DNA from: Ctena decussata
Lineage: Eukaryota > Mollusca > Bivalvia > Lucinida > Lucinidae
Assembly (NCBI GenBank): GCA_963989385.1
Contig: OZ022503.1
Span: 88,013,138-88,077,137, forward strand
Direction of reading: 5' to 3'
Length of the DNA stretch: 64,000 bases
The notes under the pieces are model-generated. The model was not told the DNA's origin and did no database searches. It saw only the letters and a program-made list of their open reading frames with translations. Both the position numbers and the translations under genes were made by a program. Shown here piece by piece: positions 62,101 to 64,000 of the stretch. The stretch's first letter is position 1, and every line of letters begins with the position of its first letter.

Positions 62101-62871
62101 TTGAGAAAATTTGAAGTTTCTGTTGAAAGAATTTCAGTTTTTAATGTCATTGAAAACTTGGCGGAGCATGGCATACATTGTTTGCTTTGCTCCGATATCA
62201 ACGACGTCATAAATTGTTACCACAACAACTAGTTCATATTGATGTCATAGTGCCATCATCGAGATGTAAGTCTGCCAAGGTACTAAGCACAACCGTTGAT
62301 AATTCCATAGTTGCTATGGTAATGGATCTATGGCATCATCTCATTCATAATTCGAGAGGAGCATGGCATACAGTGTATGCCATGCTCCTCTTGAATTAAA
62401 ATGTGAGATGCTACCTGAAATTCTTACAGTGGGGAAGTATGATTTTCTCAAACCTATAATCCATTCTCAGTTAATTTAATTCTCTGTTTTAAGTTTTGAC
62501 CCAATTGGCAGAGTGGCTTCCCGTAAAAGTGTACACATTTCACCTTAATCGAAATCCTGTTTCCTGTCACTGTGTGACGCTTTTTCAATGATTTTGTTAT
62601 GATGATTTTGCAGACCATTCCACAAAATCTTGCTAGTCTACAAGGAATCAGAACAGCCATGGGAATAAAGGAGGAGCCAATCATGTTGAGTGGTGATGAA
62701 TCTCAGCCAATAGAAATTGAGGACAATATTGATAACCAATCAGATGTGTTCATACCGACTCAAGGAGATCAGAATAGCCAATTAGAAACCTTGATACAAG
62801 AAGATACCTGTCAGAGTTTTGATGAGGCTTCATACATGGATAGTGAAGAGCCTGAGATTGGAAATCTCTGA
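21299..62871 (+). CDS. BRD7: BRD7, bromodomain-containing protein 7 (16 coding exons, 651 aa)
   Basis: Role by family: acetyl-lysine reader and defining subunit of the PBAF SWI/SNF chromatin-remodelling complex; nuclear. Seen: join of 21299-21359, 31836-31999, 33338-33579, 34428-34572, 35587-35697, 37937-38091, 39464-39581, 43041-43113, 49321-49431, 52628-52763, 53478-53589, 57884-57925, 58722-58752, 59872-60027, 61528-61568 and 62614-62871. The total is 1956 bases, all phases agree, all introns are GT-AG. Domains: basic N-terminus MGKKHKLKKHK; LKIVLKVG motif; Lys run and nuclear localisation region (about 53-60); acidic stretch (about 80-100); bromodomain about 140-245 with IAPGYSSII in the ZA loop and Asn218 (MTYN) as the acetyl-lysine contact; BRD7/9-specific DUF3512 region about 290-500 (TLAGFKEDKRNKV, LNYGPFSSHAPLYDSSFAN, LLDVLTKG); a Gln/Leu coiled segment (about 505-535); acidic tail. 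PETIYYK and LLDVLTKG favour BRD7 over BRD9. The length equals human BRD7. Confidence 0.95.
21939..22141. mobile_element. 203-bp fold-back MITE (P family), copy 1
   Basis: Ends CAGTGCTCCAGATAAG and CTTATCTGGAGCTCTG; the centre is CCGTCTCGACGAGACGG. Flanked by GTAGAA at 21933-21938 and 22142-22147. The whole element folds end to end. Confidence 0.9.
22907..24844. mobile_element. PIF/Harbinger-like element, 1.9 kb, TTA target duplication
   Basis: Ends GGCCAAAAAAAAAATGTCTT then GTTTC, and the complement on the right. TTA flanks both sides (22904-22906 and 24845-24847). TTA duplication and a GGCC start fit PIF/Harbinger. The interior includes poly-C and CT tracts and small open frames with no DDE or Myb-like motif. 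Confidence 0.7.
23301..23353 (+). repeat. Poly-C followed by CT microsatellite
   Basis: C run of about 26 at 23301-23326, then CTCTCT to about 23353. Confidence 0.9.
24925..26336 (+). mobile_element. HINE-like element B, about 158-bp repeat core
   Basis: 5' ATGCCCCCGAAGGaaCTTCG folds to the following GGGTGGCAT, then TATTG and a GTCCGTCCG tract. The core is about eight units of 158 bp carrying 'caaggtcaaggtcacaa' and 'gataaagcataatgagaagg'. The 3' side has CCTTCGGGGGCAT (13-bp inverse of the 5' end), hairpin TGTTACacactGTAACA and TTTCTTG before TTT. Confidence 0.8.
26531..27236. repeat. Inverted repeat pair, about 110-bp arms
   Basis: The left arm 26531-26640 and right arm 27108-27236 pair through AAGGTAAGCTTTGAATTTTA and GGTTTTGGAG / CCCCAAAACC. 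The 470-bp spacer has no gene. Probably one more long-TIR element; no clear target duplication. Confidence 0.6.
27483..29893 (+). mobile_element. HINE-like element C, about 155-bp repeat core, about 12 units
   Basis: 5' TATACCCCCGGTATACgaaG and the following TATAATAGGGGGTATA form a stem, then TATAG. A GT microsatellite lies at 27546-27574. Units contain CACAGATTTCTCAGGAACC and GGTACAAACGTTGGGTATGA. The 3' side has CCGGGGGTATA, hairpin GTGAGCccctGCTCAC and CTCTTG before T8. Central units are nearly identical; outer units are diverged. Confidence 0.85.
30885..31162. mobile_element. P-family fold-back MITE, copy 2, with duplicated centre
   Basis: Ends CAGTACTCCAGATAAG and CTTATCTGGAGCTCTG. 278 bp instead of 203 because the central hairpin (ACCCTTCATTAGAA to TCTAATGAGGGG) occurs twice in tandem. 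Confidence 0.85.
31195..31390. repeat. Spacer repeat with AGGAGCAAATTC hairpin
   Basis: GAATTTGCTCCTCTAGGAGC forms a short hairpin within a repeat that includes GGGGTCAACTCTTAAA and TTTTGACTTCCAGGGAACC. Related copies or parts are near 1620, 3795, 32390, 36850, 53640, 57310 and 62000. Confidence 0.6.
31836..31999 (+). CDS. BRD7: BRD7 exon 2
   Basis: Acceptor TGAATTTCAG, donor GTACTT. Encodes residues 21-75: EDGEKESLKIVLKVG, the conserved BRD7/9 motif, then a His/Arg/Lys-rich segment with seven consecutive Lys, a likely nuclear localisation signal. Confidence 0.93.
33061..33247. mobile_element. 187-bp fold-back MITE in intron 2
   Basis: Ends CACACTGGGTAGGTGGCAAT and ATTGCCGCCTACCCCGGTGT then G; the centre GATTGCAAATTATCCCTAAT and TTGCAATC folds too. 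It ends 90 bp before exon 3. Confidence 0.75.
33338..33579 (+). CDS. BRD7: BRD7 exon 3
   Basis: Acceptor TGCCACCTAG, donor GTAAGT. Encodes residues 76-155: an acidic, Ser-rich stretch (DDDDDSYSASQEEDDD), a Pro/Arg-rich linker (RPRRVPVPVP), and the helix leading into the bromodomain (ESLLYIQKKLQ). The linker is the least conserved part. Confidence 0.92.
33664..33915. mobile_element. GAGCCACGACACGAC palindromic MITE, copy 3
   Basis: TGAGCCGTGATATGACAAAA to GTTTTGTGGTGTTGCGGA. In intron 3, 84 bp after exon 3. The right outer arm is decayed. Confidence 0.75.
34428..34572 (+). CDS. BRD7: BRD7 exon 4 (bromodomain, ZA loop)
   Basis: Acceptor TGTTTTCTAG, donor GTACAA. Encodes residues 156-204, including FFAFPVNDVIAPGYSSII and PMDFSTM, the WPF-shelf-equivalent and ZA loop of the BRD7/9 bromodomain. 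Confidence 0.96.
34599..34972. mobile_element. CAG..CTG-ended MITE, 374 bp, 6-bp duplication, with a P-like palindrome inside
   Basis: Ends CAGGCCCGGATCCAG and CTGGATCCGGGGCTG; GTTACT flanks at 34593-34598 and 34973-34978. It starts 26 bp after the exon 4 donor. A diverged P-family palindrome (GATATCTCATTAGAATCGCC and its complement, about 34748-34899) sits inside. Confidence 0.8.
35587..35697 (+). CDS. BRD7: BRD7 exon 5 (bromodomain, acetyl-lysine Asn)
   Basis: Acceptor TCTTTGTAG, donor GTGAGA. Encodes residues 205-241, KDFVQMCNNAMTYNRPETIY and onward. Asn218 of MTYN is the conserved acetyl-lysine-binding residue. PETIYYK matches BRD7 rather than BRD9. Confidence 0.97.
35741..35911. mobile_element. 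Pogo/Tigger-type MITE, 171 bp, TA duplication
   Basis: Ends CAGTCAACTCCCGATATCT and AGATATCGAGAATTGACTG; TA at 35739-35740 and 35912-35913. CAGT-type ends with TA fit pogo. 43 bp after exon 5. Confidence 0.85.
35919..36000 (+). repeat. tRNA-like SINE head fragment
   Basis: GGAGCCCTGATAGCTTAGTG has the family-1 head with a decayed B box. The body ends at TTTTCAACAGTAC. Confidence 0.55.
36091..36434. mobile_element. 344-bp MITE, CCGTAATCGACCC ends, TA duplication, copy 1
   Basis: Ends CCGTAATCGACCCATTTACC then GCAC, and complement GTGCGGTAAATGGGTTGATT then ACGG. TA at 36089-36090 and 36435-36436. Second copy, opposite orientation, at 48486-48784. Confidence 0.85.
36941..37125 (-). repeat. tRNA-derived SINE (family 1), copy 3, with target duplication
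   Basis: Minus strand: TAGCTCAGTGGGTTAAGCA, GGGTTCGAGTCC, the family-1 body and a tail of CATC repeats. Flanked by TTTTGGAAGGG at 36930-36940 and 37126-37136, the target-site duplication of a recent LINE-mediated insertion, here into a copy of the spacer repeat. Confidence 0.88.
37305..37412. repeat. Fold-back repeat, diverged relative of the P family
   Basis: GTGGCCTCCATCGGAACTAC to the matching CTGTTGGAGGCCAC; the centre GAGGGGCCAGACCCCTC is palindromic. Confidence 0.75.
37937..38091 (+). CDS. BRD7: BRD7 exon 6
   Basis: Acceptor CTGTTACAG, donor GTAAAT. Encodes residues 242-292: the end of the bromodomain region (DKLISMKKNLAIM, as LKQSIDFM in vertebrate BRD7), then TMDELGITKQDE and a Lys-rich helix. 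Confidence 0.9.
38602..38902. mobile_element. Two-palindrome composite MITE, copy 1
   Basis: First palindrome AGAGGATCTTACCC to ATGTAAGATTCT, followed directly by a second bounded by TTTATCATATGAC and GTCATATGATAAA. The same pair, in opposite orientation, is at 47885-48245. Confidence 0.65.
39169..39406. mobile_element. GAGCCACGACACGAC palindromic MITE, copy 4
   Basis: 238 bp, TGAGCCACGACACGACAAAA to TTTTGTCATGTTGCGGCTCA. 57 bp before exon 7. Confidence 0.85.
39464..39581 (+). CDS. BRD7: BRD7 exon 7
   Basis: Acceptor TTATTACAG, donor GTAGTA. Encodes residues 293-332: SIGRFEAFPDNLTPEEILAQ and an Ala-rich helix. Confidence 0.9.
39636..42159 (+). mobile_element. HINE-like element D, about 300-bp repeated unit, interrupted by element E
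   Basis: 5' TGTCACCCGACGTAGGC, TATAG, and a CGTCCGTCCG tract. Two nearly identical units of about 300 bp contain TTTTACAAAGTTATGGCCCT and TTGAACCGTTTGACCGAGAG. 3' ACGTCGGGTGACA (13-bp inverse), hairpin GGCCaatGGCC and ATTG before T. The 3' terminus is less clear than in the others. Confidence 0.7.
40020..41172 (+). mobile_element. HINE-like element E, nested in D, about 178-bp repeat core
   Basis: 5' TAGCTCGCCTGAACgaaaGT and TCAGGAAGAGCT form the stem, followed by TATTG and a CGTCNGCGTC tract. Units of about 178 bp contain CCCATGGATGGATTC and TTGATGTCAAGGTCATGGAC. 3' TTCAGGCGAGCTA (13-bp inverse), hairpin GCTGTCaggcGACAGC, CTCTTG. Confidence 0.85.
42200..42402. mobile_element. 203-bp fold-back MITE (P family), copy 3
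   Basis: CAGAGCAGTAGATAAG to CTTATCTAGAGCTCTG; GTTACG before and GTTATG after (5 of 6 match). Confidence 0.88.
42427..42505. repeat. Short hairpin repeat (H family)
   Basis: GTGTAGACCCTGATCAGACT pairs with the later AATCTGATCTGGGTCTGCTC. Copies near 1505, 2183, 4447, 8280, 12850, 32672 and 49072. Confidence 0.7.
43041..43113 (+). CDS. BRD7: BRD7 exon 8
   Basis: Acceptor TTTGTTTCAG, donor GTAAGA. Encodes residues 333-356, LSFLNRREDGSTSLCVLNSD. It aligns with the RRKPDGTTTLGLL block of vertebrate BRD7. Confidence 0.9.
43114..43941 (+). other. Start of intron 8 without recognised features
   Basis: AT-rich. TTTGCTGTCTATAAAACAGG near 43247 and an inverted match near 43890 (CCTGTTTTATAGACAGCAAA) form a 650-bp-spaced inverted pair, possibly the ends of another element (about 43200-43930). 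Confidence 0.45.
43944..44112 (+). repeat. ATCTT / ATCTA pentanucleotide array grading into ATCT
   Basis: TATCTTATCTTATCTTATCT, then AATCTAATCTAATCT, then ATCTATCTATCT. A SINE starts right after it at 44113. Confidence 0.97.
44113..44275 (+). repeat. tRNA-derived SINE (family 3), copy 1
   Basis: GGCTGTAGTGTAGTGGATAA (A-box-like) and GGTCGGATTCC (B-box-like), then the body GGATGAGACTTTAAACAGAG and GGTGGGACGTTAAAC. Second copy at 60722. Confidence 0.8.
44487..44757 (+). repeat. tRNA-Met-like SINE (family 4)
   Basis: The head TAGGGCACCTGACTCATAAG reads like a tRNA with a CAT anticodon; B-box-like GGGCAGAAACCC. The body ends with GACGTTAAGCATCAAATCAA and an ATCA-repeat tail. Confidence 0.75.
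45437..45476 (+). repeat. Poly-G tract
   Basis: About 40 G with one TAA interruption. C-rich and G-rich runs follow at 45553-45572 and 45661-45673. Confidence 0.9.
46309..47219. mobile_element. Mariner-type non-autonomous element, 911 bp
   Basis: 29-bp inverted ends beginning CGAGGGGCGTTCGAAAAGTA; TA at 46307-46308 and 47220-47221. End sequence and size fit mariner, but no DDD/DDE transposase frame remains. Confidence 0.85.
47885..48245. mobile_element. Two-palindrome composite MITE, copy 2 (opposite orientation)
   Basis: TTTTTATCATATGACATCGC to GTGTCATATGATAAAAAG, followed at once by GAATCTTACATTCATGCTCC to GCACTCATGTAAGATCCTC. Confidence 0.7.
48486..48784. mobile_element. CCGTAATCGACCC MITE, copy 2 (opposite orientation)
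   Basis: 299 bp; TA at 48484-48485 and 48785-48786; interior matches 36091-36434 in reverse complement. Confidence 0.85.
49072..49129. repeat. H-family hairpin, near-perfect
   Basis: AAACAGTGTAGACCCTGATC and its complement pair at 25 of 26 positions with a short loop. Confidence 0.85.
49236..49301. repeat. Perfect 21-bp-arm hairpin just before BRD7 exon 9
   Basis: Arms 49236-49256 and 49281-49301 pair without mismatch (TATGCTTTCTTACAAAAATG and complement). The loop holds TTGCAATAATTGCAA, itself a palindrome. The hairpin ends 19 bp before the exon. Confidence 0.9.
49321..49431 (+). CDS. BRD7: BRD7 exon 9
   Basis: Acceptor CATATTTCAG, donor GTAAGT. Encodes residues 357-393, with TGTLAGFKEDKRNKV, a BRD7/9 signature of the DUF3512 region. 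Confidence 0.95.
49920..51917 (+). mobile_element. HINE-like element F, about 273-bp repeat core
   Basis: 5' AGCTCACCTGGCCCgaaGGG and CCATAGTGAGCT fold, then TATTG. Units of about 273 bp carry TCCAAGATGGCCGCCATCTG and ACCACTGAATGGATTTTGA. 3' CCAGGTGAGC (10-bp inverse), hairpin AGGCCCatttGGGCCT, CTCTTG before T. Confidence 0.85.
52354..52556. mobile_element. 203-bp fold-back MITE (P family), copy 4
   Basis: CAGAGCTCTAGATAAG to CTTATCTAGGGCTGTG; the centre ACCGTCTCAACGAGACGGT pairs. It ends 71 bp before exon 10. Confidence 0.88.
52628..52763 (+). CDS. BRD7: BRD7 exon 10
   Basis: Acceptor GTATTATTACAG, donor GTTGGT. Encodes residues 394-438, NYLNYGPFSSHAPLYDSSFA and SKDESDLLLSTYGDE, almost as in vertebrate BRD7. 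Confidence 0.96.
53177..53414. mobile_element. GAGCCACGACACGAC palindromic MITE, copy 5
   Basis: 238 bp, TGAGCTGCAACACGACAAAA to TCGTGGCGCGGCTCA; 63 bp before exon 11. Confidence 0.85.
53478..53589 (+). CDS. BRD7: BRD7 exon 11
   Basis: Acceptor ATTTTTCAG, donor GTATGT. Encodes residues 439-476, with IVDGLLDVLTKGQHTITKKQ; LLDVLTKG is a BRD7 hallmark. Confidence 0.93.
54092..55830 (+). mobile_element. HINE-like element G, about 315-330-bp repeat core
   Basis: 5' AGCTCACCTGAGCCgaaGGC and TCACAGATGAGCT fold, then TATAG and a GTCCGTCCG tract. About five units contain TTGGTTGCTATGGCAACTTA and TTTCCATTGACTTA. 3' CTCAGGTGAGC, hairpin AGGGCCAttGGCCCT, CTGG before TT. Confidence 0.85.
55834..57206 (+). 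mobile_element. HINE-like element H, directly after G
   Basis: 5' ATGCCCCCGCCATTaaaAAT and GGGGGGCAT fold, then TATAG. Two units of about 140 bp (GGTTTCCGTTTGTTAGTTTT). 3' GGCGGGGGCAT, hairpin GTGTCctataGACAC, CTAG before TT. A hAT-like MITE is nested inside. Confidence 0.85.
56449..57117. mobile_element. 669-bp element with CAGGGCTCGAA ends, nested in H
   Basis: CAGGGCTCGAAATTTAC and its near-complement ending TTCGAGCCCTA. GAACC on both sides (56444-56448 and 57118-57122). TTGCCCTGCAGGACGAGTA occurs near both ends. Confidence 0.7.
57667..57775. repeat. Fold-back repeat around TTAATTTTCCATTT
   Basis: CTAAAAATAATTAATTTTCC and its complement flank TTTGTCCCAAA; outer arms TAATGTGC and GCACATTA also pair. 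Relative at 7100-7205. Confidence 0.75.
57884..57925 (+). CDS. BRD7: BRD7 exon 12
   Basis: Acceptor TTATTTCAG, donor GTAAGT. 14 codons, KQMEEEMKAAQAAK, a helical segment. Short and in phase 0 at both ends, so skipping would keep the frame. Confidence 0.85.
58405..58607. mobile_element. 203-bp fold-back MITE (P family), copy 5, diverged
   Basis: CAGAGCTTCAGATAAC to CTTATCTTGAGTACTA; core GACCCCTCATTAGGACC and complement. Confidence 0.8.
58722..58752 (+). CDS. BRD7: BRD7 exon 13
   Basis: 31-base micro-exon; acceptor TTTCTTCAG, donor GTAAGC. Encodes EAEQSSQDSA plus one base. Found by phase: it is needed to join exon 12 (phase 0) to exon 14 (phase 1). Confidence 0.82.
58931..59133. mobile_element. 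203-bp fold-back MITE (P family), copy 6
   Basis: CAGAGCTCTAGATAAG to CTTATCTAGGGCTCTG. 323 bp after copy 5 and nearly identical to copy 4 at 52354. Confidence 0.88.
59599..59849. mobile_element. GAGCCACGACACGAC palindromic MITE, copy 6, abutting exon 14
   Basis: TTGAGCCATGAAACGAGAAA to TTTTCGTGTGTTGCGGCTCA. Its end is 22 bp before BRD7 exon 14, leaving only the pyrimidine tract and AG outside. Confidence 0.85.
59872..60027 (+). CDS. BRD7: BRD7 exon 14
   Basis: Acceptor TTTGTCACCACAG, donor GTATGT. Encodes residues 501-552: acidic EPGEEEDA then the coiled segment QQRLNQTAELLRDLQQTQYD, which aligns with LDETTRLLRELQEAQNERL of BRD7. Confidence 0.94.
60722..60895 (+). repeat. tRNA-derived SINE (family 3), copy 2
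   Basis: GGCTGTAGTGTAGTGGATAA start; body GGATGAGACATTAAACTGAG and GGTGGGATGTTAAAC. About as diverged as copy 1. Confidence 0.8.
61528..61568 (+). CDS. BRD7: BRD7 exon 15
   Basis: Acceptor TTAATTTCAG, donor GTAAGT. Encodes ANKVTTELSHLAKD, matching VTNNLKELAQQ of vertebrate BRD7. Confidence 0.88.
62350..62396. repeat. Near-perfect hairpin in intron 15
   Basis: GAGGAGCATGGCATACAGTG and TATGCCATGCTCCTC pair; arms of about 22 bp, loop of 3-4. GGAGCATGGCATAC also occurs alone near 62163, suggesting the end of an element spanning about 62160-62390. Confidence 0.8.
62614..62871 (+). CDS. BRD7: BRD7 exon 16 (C-terminus and stop)
   Basis: Acceptor GATTTTGCAG, stop TGA at 62869-62871. Encodes residues 567-651: TIPQNLASLQGIRTAMGIKE (as DIVSTYGVRKAMGI), then an acidic, Gln/Asp/Glu-rich tail of about 60 residues without a known domain. 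Confidence 0.93.
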   Translation, partial: TIPQNLASLQGIRTAMGIKEEPIMLSGDESQPIEIEDNIDNQSDVFIPTQGDQNSQLETLIQEDTCQSFDEASYMDSEEPEIGNL

Positions 62872-62985
62872 AACAGGGCTTACACTTTAGACAAATACAG
62901 ACCTTTTAGGAAGGCTTATTTTTTCATGAATTAGTGAATCAGGTTGTGCAGTCACAAGACACAAAACATTAGTTATGGCTTTATA
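62872..62985 (+). other. BRD7 3' UTR start
   Basis: No AATAAA or ATTAAA close to the stop. The nearest ATTAAA is near 63868, about 1 kb on, so the 3' UTR may include the MITE at 62986. Confidence 0.4.
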
Positions 62986-63183
62986 CAGAGCTCTAGATAA
63001 GAGTATTTGGTGATAATCAGGGGTAATTTTAGTTAATTCTGCATAAAAACATACGTTGTGACCACTCATCTGAATGCTCTCGACAAGGCGCTTCAGATGA
63101 GGGGTCACAACATACGGTTTTGATGAGGAATAAGAAAAATCATCCCTCAGTTATCATCAAATACTCCCTTATCTAGAGCTCTG
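62986..63183. mobile_element. P-family fold-back MITE, copy 7, 198 bp
   Basis: CAGAGCTCTAGATAAG to CTTATCTAGAGCTCTG; TTTATA before and TTTACA after (5 of 6). It lies 114 bp after the BRD7 stop. Confidence 0.88.
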
Positions 63184-64000
63184 TTTACAAATACAAACTT
63201 ACTAAAAGTAAAAAGTATGCAAAGACCAGGAACTGAAACAATCAAAATCCAAATCCAGCCCTCAAACCATAGTTGGAAACAACTAAGATTACAAATAATC
63301 AAGATACAGAGAACATATGGCCAACCGAGTGAGCAGCTTGTTCCCAAAAGGTGGCCACTCAGCAACCCAAACCGAACCAAAAATAATAAGAACATACATA
63401 AGGTAACACATCACAGAAACTCTGACACCAAAAACAGGCAACAGAGAACCACAACAGAACTACCGCCTTGGAACGGTCAGTAATGAATTACTGGGGGGCT
63501 TAAATCGATTTTACAGGCCCAACCTCACCCTCAGTTTCTGAAGTGGTACAAAACATTTAGTTGGTAGTTCGGTTCGCATGATAACCCTCTAACTCGTCAA
63601 TGAATCATCACGGTAAACACATAAATCAAATTTCAACACCATGAAGAAGCAAAGACGAGGACTCAACAGATACAACGGGCCGTCTGACAGGTGGAGATCC
63701 CTGTCCTGCCAAACGACCCCACTGGAAATCTGAAGCAAAAGAAGGTCACCAGTTGAGCCCCGGTGGACCAAGCAACAGACAAAAAGGCTCCGGTCCCAAC
63801 CAACTAAAATATATAGCTTTAGGTCGGGGCCATCATAGAGTCTGACGACCGATCCCCCGGTGTGCAATTAAAGAGTGCAGCAAAGTTATCAACCGTGATT
63901 GGGTTAATCACTAAGCATGCAGACTGTCGCATAACATTTAAATTATAGCCAATACGTTTGTGACGTATTATTATTTTTCGGAATTGATCAGAAAAATCAG
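63184..64000. other. Unassigned downstream DNA, less AT-rich
   Basis: Base composition changes from the introns: A- and C-rich on the plus strand, with CCGCCTTGGAACGGTCAG and TTACTGGGGGGCTTAAATCG blocks. Open frames on both strands show no family motif. It may be the edge of a larger mobile element continuing beyond the window. Confidence 0.4.

Noticed and set aside
63217..63483. 88-codon plus-strand frame at the right edge
   Set aside because: Low-complexity Gln/Asn/Lys/Thr content, no domain, and other frames on both strands are open over the same DNA.

Overview
The window is nuclear DNA from an animal, most likely a marine bivalve mollusc. The evidence is short exons with GT-AG introns separated by kilobases of AT-rich DNA, tRNA-headed SINEs, very dense palindromic MITEs, and tandem-repeat-cored elements of the kind described in bivalves (pearl / HINE type). 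The species call is inference. There are no bacterial-style operons, CRISPR arrays or phage genes.

Two protein-coding genes can be supported. (1) On the minus strand, exons at 6964-6901, 3673-3475 and 446-1 give the first 236 codons of a HAD-superfamily hydrolase with a mitochondrial-type N-terminus. The gene runs off the left edge. (2) On the plus strand, sixteen exons from 21299 to 62871 join in frame to a 651-residue BRD7 orthologue, the bromodomain subunit of PBAF-type SWI/SNF complexes. Every junction is GT-AG and every phase agrees. The last 41.6 kb of the window is essentially this one gene, and most of its length is transposon-filled introns.

The 14 kb between the genes (6965-21298) holds repeats only: 34-bp and 160-bp tandem arrays, a 1.9-kb HINE-like element with a 455-bp repeat core, a 334-bp palindromic MITE, a hAT-type MITE, an element with 6-bp target duplications, SINEs, a 380-bp GATA array, and a 2.6-kb long-TIR element flanked by 9-bp direct repeats. 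That last element ends only 161 bp before the BRD7 start codon. Intron 1 begins with a nested stack: a 4.8-kb long-TIR element contains a 203-bp fold-back MITE, a Harbinger-like element and a HINE-like element.

The most striking pattern is a set of eight elements (about 13.4 kb, a fifth of the window). They share almost no sequence but share one architecture: a 5' stem with an inner hairpin, then TATAG or TATTG, a tandem-repeat core, a 10-13 bp inverted copy of the 5' end, a 3' hairpin, and a CTTG/CTAG/CTGG-like end followed by T. All eight lie in the same orientation as BRD7. One is inserted in another, and a tandem duplicate of the host unit preserves the empty site, showing insertion within a T run. 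This fits the Helentron/HINE branch of Helitrons. No transposase, Rep/helicase or reverse transcriptase reading frame was seen, so every mobile element here looks non-autonomous.
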